The translations under genes and the position numbers were made by a program. A stretch of DNA of 64,000 bases. Origin: Branchiostoma floridae. Taxonomy: Eukaryota; Chordata; Leptocardii; Amphioxiformes; Branchiostomatidae. The stretch lies in contig NC_049983.1 in the NCBI RefSeq assembly GCF_000003815.2, positions 25,725,003 through 25,789,002 of the forward strand. Reading direction: 5' to 3'. The notes under the pieces are model-generated. The model was given only the letters and a program-made list of their open reading frames with translations, searched no databases and was not told the origin of the DNA. Below are positions 34,861 to 47,100 of the stretch, in pieces. Positions within the stretch are counted from its first letter, which is position 1. Each line of letters opens with the position of its first letter.

Positions 34861-35009
34861 TAGCCTCCATAGCAGGCTCTCTGGGGCCTTTTTCGGCTCA
34901 TAGTACACTTTTGCTGGCCATTTCTTTTTGTACTGGGTCGCTGATTGCCGGCCGTCGCCGCCAGTAATCAGCGACGAAAAAAGTCCCAGAGAGCCTGCTA
35001 TGGAGGCTA
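34861..35009. mobile_element. MITE, GCCTCCATAGCAGGC ends
   Basis: TAGCCTCCATAGCAGGCTCT and its complement at the right; inner arms 'ctttttcg' and 'cgaaaaaag', and 'tcgctgatt' and 'aatcagcga'. Confidence 0.8.
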
Positions 35010-35050
35010 CGTATAACCTGGGTGTGGTCTGTCTAGACCAGTTAACAGTA

Positions 35051-36795
35051 CATGGACCACCTCACGTGTACATCAGTGGAGATGGTCAAATCCGGCTTTA
35101 GACCAGTAAAACCTCCACGTTTCAAGTCTTTCTTTCTGCAAGAGGTTTATGTATAGATTTCAGCTAAGACAAAAATGAAATGAAAGTTTTCTTTAACACC
35201 TCAAACACCACCCCATGTGCACATCAGTGGAGAGGATCAAATCCGGCTTTAGACCAGTAACTCCACATTTCAAGTCTTTCTTTCTTTCTGCAAGAGTTTG
35301 ATGTATAGATTTCAGCTAAGACAAAAACTGAAATGAAAGTTTACTTTCATCCGTACGTTTCCCTCTAGATCAGAAGGTAGACATGATTGGAATACTAGTC
35401 TTCGGATTGCAGATGAGTCCACCCCGGCGCAATGGCTGAAGCCTTTTCACAGAAAGGCGTGCTGTGACTCATGTTAGATACTGAAACAGTAGGAACCACC
35501 GTGTGTGCGTTGTGTTGTTGTATTTAAGTGTCAGTCTGAGACTTTGAACATTTCTCTGATAACGCTACAGAAATACTTGACGAAAGTGACACTTGAATCA
35601 TTTGCCGGGTACCAATAATGATAAAAGTTTATAGTCAAGACTTTCATACCGACTCTTCCTTTCATATAGAAAAGACAGCAAACATCTGTAATGTAATCCG
35701 TCAAAGAGAGAGAGAGACCTCTCAAAGTTCTAATCCCAGCTGGACCAAGGTACTAGTACTGTGGGGATTTCAACAAGGTTTGCCTGTCGGCCATAAACAA
35801 GCAAACCCTAACCAAAGCTCCTTGCCCTAGCAAAATCGAAAGCCCGATAAACCCCCATAAAACACCTCAAAATGCAAGTTTGCTTTTTCTTGAATCAGAA
35901 GAACAATCCGAAAATCCGCCGGAGTTCACTACTATCTCCTTAACAGCGCAACCACCACCCACGTGCACATCAGTGGAGATGATCAAATCCGGCTTGAGAC
36001 CAGTAAAACCTCCACATTTCATGTCTTTCTTTCTTTCTGCAAGATGTTGATGTATAGATTACAGCTAAGACAAAAATGAAATTAAAGTTTTCTTTAACAG
36101 CTCAGGCACCAACCCACGTGCACATCAGTGGAGAGGATGAAATTCGGCTTTACACCAGTAAAAGCTCCCCATTTCATATCTTTCTTTCTCAAGTTCTGCA
36201 AGATGTTGATGTATAGATTTCAGCTAAGACAAAAACTGAAATGAAAGTTTACTTTCATCTGTACGTTTCCCTCTAGATCAGAAGGTAGACATGATTGGAA
36301 TACTAGTCTTCGGATTGCAGGTGAGTCCACCCCCGGCGCAATGGCTGAAGCCTTTTCACAGAAAGGCGTGCTGTGACTCATGTTAGATACTGAAACAGTA
36401 GGAACCACCGTGTGTGCGTTGTGTTGTTGTATTTAAGTGTCAGTCTGAGACTTTGAACATTTCTCTGATAACGCTACAGAAATACTTGACGAAAGTGACA
36501 CTTGAATCATTTGCCGGGTACCAATAATGATAAAAGTTTATAGTCAAGACTTTCATACCGACTCTTCCTTTCATATAGAAAAGACAGCAAACATCTGTAA
36601 GTTAATCCCTCAAAGAGAGAAAGAGACCTTGAAAGGTTCTAATCCCAGCAATGGCTGAAGCTTTTTCACAGAAAGGCGTGCTGTGACTCATGTTAGATCC
36701 TGAAACAGTATAAATCACTGTGTGTAAATTGTGTTGTTGCATAGGAGTCAGTCTGAGACTTTGAACATTTCTCTGACAATGCAACAGAAATACAG
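35051..36795. repeat. ~0.9-kb tandem duplication plus partial third copy
   Basis: Unit A ~35,051-35,739, unit B ~35,945-36,648, partial unit C ~36,648-36,795. Each full unit begins with two ~150-bp sub-repeats ('acgtgyacatcagtggaga...cagctaagacaaaaa'), then ~400 bp that are almost identical. On the minus strand a short frame MSHSTPFCEKASAIA is kept in all three copies, with one synonymous change in the third. No protein family recognised. Confidence 0.88.
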
Positions 36796-36954
36796 TTTTC
36801 AAATGGTGTATTTCCATGACAAAAAAAAACATAATAGTAAGGCACATCTACATCCATGTCTGCATCTGCAAATGGCTTCATTTAAAACAGTCCCTGAATG
36901 CCGAGAAAAAGTGGCTTTAAAACTTTCCACAAACATTTTTTTGTGTGTATTCAT

Positions 36955-36960
36955 TTTATT
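36955..36960 (-). terminator. Candidate polyadenylation signal of gene B
   Basis: AATAAA on the minus strand, ~75 bp past the stop at 37,035. Confidence 0.5.
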
Positions 36961-37034
36961 CTCTATTTATGACTTCAAAATCGAAAATGATTCAGAAGTA
37001 TTGCACTTATCCCAATTACAGCTGAATAAGGTTT

Positions 37035-37241
37035 TCAGCTTTTCAGCAAAAGTTTATAGATTGCAGCATCATTTCCACAACCTCTGGGTTCACCATCTAC
37101 CTTTGCTCCCAAGGTGTGTAGCAATGACCGTGCGCAATCATGGAGTGTACAGACGGCTTTGGCCCTGATGATGTCACACTCCTCCATGCTGCGGCCCTCC
37201 ATTGCATGCAGCTGGTCCAGGAGCGGCTCTAGGTGCCTCAT
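37035..37241 (-). pseudogene. Second CARD of gene B, out of frame
   Basis: The segment HLEPLLDQL ... SMEECDII ... CARSLLHTLGAK parallels the first CARD (VEPILNHL ... TVEECDVI ... CACALLDTMKAK). Its first helix (HPQLVQALI) lies in a different frame just upstream, and the protease frame stops at 37,238. Two single-base shifts within ~60 bp are needed to read through, with no splice sites suited to do so. Real decay and assembly error are both possible. Confidence 0.65.
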
Positions 37242-40200
37242 CGATCAGGGCCTGCACCAGCTGAGGATGATGTCTTGTTCTCTCTGTCATACAGCTCATT
37301 GGTCCGCTGTACTGGCACCATGTCAGGATCAATCTCCCCCAGGACTGACGGGAATGTCTGTTGTGCATCTTCTCCCTCCACCCCGGCTCGGTCTTGTGTG
37401 TACGCCATCCAGTAGGTCCTCTCCTGCTGACCCAGCAGTGATGGGGTCTGCGGCAGCTCCTTCTTAACGTGGTCGTACACGTAGTCGCGAAGTATGTCCA
37501 GACTCACGGCTCCTGTGTCCCTGGCCCGGCGCTGGAATGACTGGCAGTTCGGGCAGTTGTCCTGCTCACAATTGCCTCCCTGCAGGCCACTGATGATGTA
37601 CTTGGTGAAGACACTGTACTTTTCCTTCCTCTTCCAGGACTTCTGTGTGATTCTGCTGGACGCCCAGAGCACGGAACCTTCTGGAAGCTCATCTTTGTCA
37701 GACTTAGCCAGGTTTAACTTGTTGTCCAGTGGAAATTCTTCCTTGCCCTTTTCCTTCTCTGTTTCTCCACTGCTAGAACCATTCTCTTCTATGCCCTTTA
37801 TGGTGTAGACCTCAATGGAAGAAGCGTGACAGGCATCCAAGATGAAGAGTGACTTAGTCGCGCCACTTCCGCTTAAGATGTTTCGAAGTTTCTTGGACCA
37901 CACTGCGTATAATTTGTCTTCACGCCACTTTGAGAAGCAGAGGCACTGCTCTTTTCCATGGCCGCTGTGGTAGTAAATAAAGAACGTCTCCTGGCCTTCT
38001 GGAACTTGCTGAATCTGTGATGCTACTTGGGTAACTGCAGCTTGAACATCTGTGATGTCTGGAAGTAGCAGTAACTTCACGTTGTATTCCCTGGAAAAAT
38101 GAAAGTGATGGTTTAACCTTTAGGACACAACATATACAAGGGATAGTGTTAGTTGGGGAAATATTTAAACTTTAAAATGTGCTTATAACACACCGTTACA
38201 GCAAAGTGTTTTTTTCATTTTGAATCTTTTCCAAAATTGTTTCTTGCAAGCACAGTTCTAGACGTACCTCACACCACAGATGCTGGGATTGGTGATGACT
38301 TCCGTGAAGCCAATGGCATCCTCCACAAAATCCTCCTGGCCAACAGCAATGACGAATGTGTTGTACCCTGCAGCATAAAGTGATGGATCTTGCTCATCAT
38401 TGTCAGTAACGGAACCAAAGAAAATAAAAATTTCTACCTCTGTCATTATCTCTATTCATAGAAAAGTAGCCCAAATATACGTATGCTGTCCTCACCAAAA
38501 TGTTAAACCATAATCCTTCATAAAATTCTACCGGATCCATCTGACAAGCAAAACCTGTACACGTTAAATACAATGGGGTTGGGGTAAGACATTTATGGCG
38601 TGTATATCCTGGTAACATTGTTGTTTTAAGGTTAAAGTGCCATACCCAGGCCTGTTGTGATCACGCAGTGCTTGGGGCAGCGGAACCCCTCAGTCTGACT
38701 CTTCATGCAGGCAGCACACAACAAGAAGGCACATCCACAGGCCAGAGGGATGGGGCCTGCACGGGGAAGACAGAATCACTGTAAAAGTGACTGGACAAGA
38801 CTTAACAAAGTAACACTCCATATTGACAATGACTGCAGCCAATACCATTACAAAGTTGGTCGCAACATGACAAAAATAGGTGCAGGATTCATCATTAATG
38901 TTTCACTATTGGCCTTTTCCATCTGCTGCAAAAATGAATCATAAGACTGGTACTCACATGGCTTGCATTCCAAGCAGTGCATGCATAGGTCAGGGAACAC
39001 CGTGTGAAAAGATGTAAACACCCAACGTTCATCATCCGTCTTTGCCTTCATGGTGTCCAGCAGTGCGCATGCACAATCATGGGGCGTGCTGTGGTCCTTG
39101 ATGACATCACATTCCTCCACAGTCAGGATGTCACGTACCTGCAGATGATTCAGGATTGGCTCCACGTTCTGCAAGGCCTGGACCAGCTCTGGGCGGTACC
39201 TGGTCAGCAGGGTCTCCTCACACATCAGCTCACTGACCTGTTCCGTGAACCCGAGGGTGGGATGGAGGATTGTACCACCCTCTGTTGCTGCCTTACTGAT
39301 CTCCTCCTTTCCATAGGAGTAGAATTCCTCCCTGTGTTCCTTCAGTGCACGACCGCTGAGCACATTCTCCACTGTGCCTGTTCCTGGGCTGCACTCGTAG
39401 AGCACATCAGCGATGATGTTCTCCAGCTGCTGCAGCATCTTGCCACACTGTACCTTGTCACCCTGCGCACTCCGGACACAGATGTTGACTGCATGGCCGT
39501 CCGGAGAGAGTTTGATAAGACCTTCCACATCCCTGTCCGCACACTTGGCGCCATCTCTCCACAGCTGTGGGTGATTCTCCAGCTCCCTCATCAGGCGGGT
39601 CTGCACTCGGGGGAAGAACCCGGAGGAGAACATGTCAGTTGAGTCGGCACACTGGACTTGCTTCCCAAAGTAGATCACCTTTGGCTCTTGTGTGAGTTGC
39701 CACTTGTCAGGAGGCATGGTTTGTGTCAACAGCCCTGGGAAGACGTACTCTCGTCCGTTATAGGAGTGGCAGAGCTGGAACTCTTGCAATAGCTTGATCA
39801 CGAGATTCACGTCATCAGTAATGTCTTGGAACACTGTCTCGATTTCTGACCTGGTGATGTAGTCGTGAGTCCGACGTTTCCTTAACATGCGGGGAAGGGG
39901 GAAGTTGTCCGGTGCCATGACTGGGCCGAATACCTTTGTGCCAAGCCAGTTGGGCTTCAGGACAAGGATACGATCAGAAGTGGCCGGGGTGATGAACAGA
40001 AGCTGGATTTAAAACAGGTGACCAAGGCGTTAGAAAAGTGAACTGTGTGATTGCATGTAAATTAGACTTTGTTCCAGATTGTCATACAGCATGGCATTAA
40101 TCTACTCCACAACTTACCTTATTACACACACGATATCTTAAAAGTTAGTGTCAGCTTTGATGGAAAAAGTAATGCAGTGTTGTTCCGTTCTAGCCCGGCT

Positions 40201-43200
40201 GCCATCCTAGTTAGTTTACTAGGATCCTATGCAATAGAGAGGGAAAGCATGGGAGTACTAGTGAATAGACTAGGATGGCACTCCTGCTAGTTCTGCTGTG
40301 AGAACCATCATGATGGATATTATGGACCATGATAAGTTTTATTCACAGGTGAGGCCTTGATATCATACCTCTGCCAGATGGTGCAAGTATTGTGTGGATT
40401 TCTCGAGAAAGTCTTCAGTTACAAGTTCGTTGATTCGTTTGACCTCCTTGACATAGTTTTTCCACATCATCACGGGGAATTTGGGGGTGGTCCACTTCGT
40501 ACCCCACTCTGGTAGGAGCTCCATGATCTTTGCACACAGCACTGGCATGTCTCGTTGGTTCTGAAAAAGTGTGAATTACAACAAATTGGTACCTGGTTAT
40601 GACAGTGTTTTTCCTTAAAGTTTATATTTCAAAGCAATCAGTGTCTTAAACACTTAAAGTTCATGGACAAAATGCCTTTCGGAAAGACTAACGTCTTGAT
40701 GTCAATTTTTGTCTTTACGAATTGATACATTTTTTATACTCACTGGCAGCAAGGCCTCTCTCATCGTGAGCAGCAGACTCTTGAGTTTGTCCATCTCAGG
40801 TGTCCCAGTCTTCCTACAGTCCATCAGGATCACCTCGTTGGCGATACGGAGGTGATCTTTGAACTCTTCTTTCATCCCCTTAAGCAAACGGGCTGCTAGC
40901 TGTCCTGGTTGGGAAGAAAATGCCATATTTATATATACAATTTTTTTCAATCATACAGATGTTGCATAAACAAGCTCAGGTCGCCTACATGTTCTTCCGT
41001 TCTTTACGTCTATCCTCACCTCTGGCAGGTCTCACTTTGTCGCGATGGCTGGCCACCAAGATGACGTCAGGCTGCCGGTTTGGGTTGCAGGCCTTGATAA
41101 AACACAACCACCAGTGGACCTGTGACATTACATAACCAGCATCAACAAGCATGAGTTATTAGATCATTTATTTCCACTGCAATAAAGCAAAAAATCTGTC
41201 ACATGCAGTCACATATTTGTAAAAATGGAACAGGATATTCTGCTCATCGAAAAATATGACACGGTTTCTGAATAATCACATCAGTCATCTTCAGTTTTTT
41301 TGTGGCTCTCTTTGTGACAGATGCAGTTTACCCCTTGGAATGGATGATGCTATTTACCAAGAAAAGACCTTTCATGCAATGTCATATGAGCAATACGAGC
41401 TCTGGTTACCTGCTTTTCTTGGGTCTCACCATCGTCCATGATATTATACAGCACAATGAAGACGGTGTTCTCTGAGTTCATGAACATATTGTGGGTTACC
41501 GCGTACTCCGCCTGCCCAGCAAAATCCCACAGGCTGACCTCCCCCACCCCTGGAATACTGAACGTTTCTATGTCCACCCCTGGGGTGGGGTCATAAAGCT
41601 CCTCATCAGAAGACGGCACACTCTGTCCCTCAGTTGACGGGTCCTGGTTTGTGAAAGGATTACATTGATCCCAATTGGTTTTAAAAACTCATAATTCAAA
41701 ACATTTGCTAAAGGATTAAGTTCATCAATGACATAAACATTCTAAAAATGACCAATAACTTCGTAATTAAATGATTCTTTGCATTTTTCTTAATCTAAAA
41801 GGGATTAATCATAACTAAAGGTAACCTGCCTTCCTAAGACTCTTCTTCAGAGTAGACTTCCCATTTGTCTCATTTCCTCCCAGGAACACCTTAAACCTGT
41901 TGACCTTCACTCCGCCAGACTTCTGCAGCAACTCCTGGTAGGACTTCTCTTGTTCCGCCTTTCTCTCTGCTTCCTTTGAGGGAAAATGTTTGAAGATTGA
42001 GAACATAGAATCCTTCGACTGTGGGGCACAATTCAGAGTGTTCCGAACTATTCAGCGATTCTGTTGAGATTAACCAATGATATGTATCTTTTCTTTTATT
42101 CCAACCTTTATTTTACCTTGAAAATACATCTCTTTGGCCTGCGTTTTCCAAAAGGTCAACGGCGGAGGAGGTCAGGAGTCTTTCGCTTTGGATAGTAGAA
42201 GATATCTTTTGCTAAAGGTGATCACAGCATTTCAGTTTTTGTGCAAGAAAAATTTTATGGTAGTAGAAAAAACTATTGCAGATGATGGGTTTACCTTCAA
42301 GAAACGCTCTGTCTCCCAATCACGTGCATAGAAAAATGGTATCCTCCCTTGCTGTAGAGAGATATATGAGAGAAATACCACTTCAATAAATAAACGTTAT
42401 GTTGCTGATTACCTGCACCTGAATGACAACAATTAAGCAAGACAGAAATAGTAGTCACAGCAATTTTTTACATGATTGCCACCATTTTTGTTGCATGCTT
42501 AAAGATACAGTTCTTGCTGTTACATCACTGAATAAACACAAAAAGTTTGGAATATCTACTTTGGTAGATCATATTTCTGTTGTTTATGCATCAATTTAGA
42601 TGTATTATATATGAGTTGAAAGCTTGTGTAATTCCCTTTCCTATGGTATCAAAATTATTATGATTGTATACTCATGAAACAAGCACCAGGTCTGCTTACA
42701 TGAGTGGGTCACCAAAAAAAAGTGTATAAATTAACCTGTTCCTGTTAACACTGTATCGTCCTGTTGGTATTGGTGCGTGTGTCAGTGATTATTTCAATCC
42801 TTTTTTTTACGTCATGTTTGGTATGCAGAATATACAAGTTTGCTTTAGCACATTTGAGTAAAGAACGTCGGCCATTTTGGCAGTTGGATGGCCGAATCAA
42901 AGCGTGTATGGGGCAAGAGAACCACAAGCTGACATGGCAAGAGTAACTTTCACTGTTTGGTGGTGGAGGTAGCGTCATGGTGTGGGGAATATGCTGCCAT
43001 AGGAAATAAAAGACTTGCCATCATTCCAGGCGACTTCAATGTGAGGAGACTAACAAATTTCATTCTGCAAGATTACAACACCCGTCCACACAGAGCCAGG
43101 ACCATTGCAGACTATCTCTAGGATGGGATGCTGGGTACAGTCTTAGGATAGAATAGCCTTTCTACAGCTTATGGCTTATAAGCTCATTCCATGAATTTAC

Positions 43201-44120
43201 AGTAATAAAATACTTTACTCTAATGTGTTAAAAAGAAACTTGGATGTTCTGTATACCAGAAGCTATGTGAAAAAAGGATAGATTAAATTATTGTCACCTG
43301 TGGCCATAAAAACCGGACGATACAGTGTTTAACAGAAGTAGGGAAATTTGGGCACTTTCATTTGGTGACCCATTGCATAAGCAGGCCTTGCACTTATTCC
43401 ATGAGTTAACAATGATAATGAGTTTGATACCATTGGAAAGTAAATCACACGAGCTTTCTATTGATATATAATAACTTGAAATTGATGCAGGAACAACTGA
43501 AATATGATCAACTAAAGTTGATATTCCAAACTTTTTGTGCCAAGTTTATTTTGAAGACAATATGTTCATAATCTTGGAAAAAGTAAAGATTTGAATAAGT
43601 TTAACTAACAAACTAAAATTTTTTGTACTGACCAGATATATATAAGGGAATTAAGTGAAAAATTAAAGAACAATTCTGAAATCACAAGATTAATAAAGTC
43701 TTAAGGAGTAAATGTGAAGCATATATGACCTCATCTTTGGCAGTCACTTCTGCACCATTTTTCACTAGGAGGTCACAAGTCCCGGTGTGGCCGTATTTAG
43801 CAGCCCAATGAAGAGGTGTGGTCTGGTTGTGTGCAGAGAGGAGAGTCAGGGTCAGTACTGTAGTGGTGCCTTCATGAGGTGCCTTTACAATTGATCATCA
43901 AGAAAACAACAGGCAGCAAAAACACAAGAAACCCAACAGTTATAGTAGAAAACAAATTTCCCAGCTTTATTAAATATAACCTTTACGTATACACACACAG
44001 CCCTCCCGCGGGTCGGATCACGCTCCGGCCTTAGGGCGATCCTTCTTGCGGTCAGGCTTGTACCCCAAGTGATACAGAATGCACCGTGTTGTATTTTCTC
44101 TCTCTCTATATATATACATG

Positions 44121-44158
<38 letters not shown>

Positions 44159-47100
44159 CATATATATATATTATATACTAGTATAAATCTCAATATATTG
44201 ATTGGATAACCAGATTGGAAAAATGTTAAAAACATCAGGCTGTAAAGTAGTAAATTAAACATTGCTGTAGTCAATCTGTGCAAATGATATTATTTTTCTC
44301 CTTGCATTTTACCTTGCACCCCCTGGATACCATAATCCAGAAAAAGGGTCGTGCTATGTATTTTAATCATTCATACGTTTGTCCTAAACTGAAATACATT
44401 AGATTTTAATTTTCTATTCACATACATTTTGATATAATAGTTTTATAGTAAAGTCAATCAATAATTGTATTGTAAACTCAACCCTCTATACATTACATAT
44501 GTGCAGATACATTATACATTTCTTTAAGCAAAGTCAATCTTTTTGCATCCACCTTATTTGGGGGCGTAAGCTCCGCACCAGAGGAAATCAGAACCTCACA
44601 AGTCCCGGTGTGGCCCCAGCCAGCAGCCCGGTCCAGGGCTGTGTGCCGGTCCTGTATAGGGGGAAGGGTCAGGGTCAGTAGTGGTAGGTTTATTAGGGAT
44701 CATTAAAACAGCATTGATACATAAACAACTAGAAAAGCCAACCTTTTTTTTTATTGAAAAGAACATAATAATACAAATAAAAGTACGAGGACAAAGTGAC
44801 AGCGGACTCAAGTTATAGACTACTTATTTGAGCGCCGTCACTTGTACATAAATTGAAAATAACACCGTATATTACACAGGACTAAGTAAATAATTAGATA
44901 AGAATATACATACATGAAAATACAACAGTGAGAATGAGTCCATCCCCCCTATCGGAAGAAAAATAAAACAGAGAATGATGCCTGAACTTAAAAACGATTT
45001 AAAGATATTAATAAAGAAAGTTTATTTGCAAGTTCTTGCCCGAAGGGCTAATTGCAACATGAAACATACATAATATCATAATAAACAATCATACATAAAA
45101 TGAAATACATTGCTACAGATAACAATGGTGACAAGTGTAAACAAGTGACTATTCTATCAATGACATGGACTGCTGAGAGCTACAATCTACGCATTTGGGG
45201 TTTGACTTCTTTTCTGGAAGCAGTGGAAGACGAAGTGACCCACTTTTTCTATGATGAGTGGCTTATGTGATGTTAGCAGCGTTATAGTTTTGTTTTCGTC
45301 GGTAAGCGTTTGGAAATTTTTGTGGGTTTTGCATGCCTCTTCAAATAACTAATTTCTTTCCTGGTCGTTAGAGGGGCAGTTAGAAATAAAATGTATTTCG
45401 TCTTCCACATGTGTGGCCAATATAATTTCACAATTAACTTTAAAAGAACAAAACGGACTTCTACATAAGATTAGCATTTGTTTGGCATGGTTTGCAAGGG
45501 TACTAATAATATCAACTAAATGTTCCATTATAAAAAGCCAACATTTGAGTTATGTTGTCCACACAGAAATGCACTACTAGAGATAATTACTGACCCTTAT
45601 TGTCCCAACCAATGTAAGGACCTTTTCACAACCATGCATTTCAAAACAAGCGGTAAACTCCCTATCCCAAGACCCATCCACCAGTAAAAAATCATGAACC
45701 TGCTGCTGTCGCTTGCAGAAAATCTAACCTCTAACATTGAAGCTTCTGCAGCAGGGTTGTAGCCAGCACCCGTCCTTCAGTCCTTTGAAGGAATTTTTTA
45801 ACTGGGGACTGAAAAAAAATTGCCCATTCAGTCCTCTGTGAGCAAAATTTAACCCTAAAAATGCAGGAAATAGTATTTCAGAGGGTCTAGATTTCAAATT
45901 TTTCCTTGGGAGCATGCCCCCAGACCCTGTGCTAAATCAAAAGGATTGAAAATGATTTCTGGCTGGCTACAACCCTGTTCTGCAGTATACCTTAACTCGC
46001 CACTAGGAGGCACATTATCAAACTTGACCTTCCTTTTGACAACCCCTACCCATCCATCAAATATCATGCACAACTAGGAGTGGCACAAAACGTTTTTTGT
46101 TGTTGGACCGGTCCAGAAAAAAAGGACCTGAAAAAAATCAGTAGAACCGGATTTTGGAACGATTGGAAAATGAACAGATTATACCAGCAGGCACTCACGT
46201 CTTATTGGGAGTTAATAGTCATTCTTACCAAGATTTTACAGTCAAACTTGGTCTAAGGTAACAGCGGCAATTGGTGTTTACACAAAGATAGGATTTTTAA
46301 ATGCCAGTTGGACACTTTGCTAGATAGATTCCTTTGTAGCAAAATGGGCCATTGTTTTGAGCATCACCCATTCACAAGTCTTCACAGGTCCAGGTTCGGC
46401 TCTGTGTAGATAATAATACTTGCCACATCAGAAGTGGACTAGTGCAAGTCAATGCATGTGTACTAGTACTGTCAAGCATAACATTAATACATGTAAGTCT
46501 ATTCTTTTTACACCCATAGGGTCATTAAAAGTCCACTTGAAACATATATTACCTGATTTCTGGCGTTCACTTCAGCACCGGCACCAACAAGGACCTTGCA
46601 GGTCTCAGTGTGTCCTGGATATGCAGCTTTATGCAGGGATGTCCACAGGTCCTACACAGAGAGAAAGTTCAGTAGCCATGGGTTCTTCATGGGTCACTAA
46701 AATATACATGTACAATGTGGGTGCTAACAACAAAAGGAGAAAAATAGTTAATATTATTATAACGATTGATTACAAGGTGTTCAACCACTTAGCTCGAAAC
46801 GCCTTTGCTTTCCAAAATATCACCCTTGCCAAGGCCGATATCATCAACATCAATAAAAAGAACTGCCTACAAAAAAAGAACGGCCCAAATACATGGTCTA
46901 TGGAGAAACTACTCAAGAAGGGGGTTGCCCGAGATGATGGAGTCTATCGACATGTATGTGGAATGATCAAAATAATAGCAACCCAACTAAAGATGGGAGT
47001 TCTCCCGACTATTGTACTAAGGCCACACCAATTTAATTTGTTGATTCAAGGATGTTTTTCAAGTGAAAATGTAGCAAGCGGACATCATAAATGCAACGGG

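Noticed and set aside
39004-39642. 212-codon plus-strand frame
   Set aside because: Antisense shadow of the COR-CARD exon, whose protein similarity is on the minus strand.
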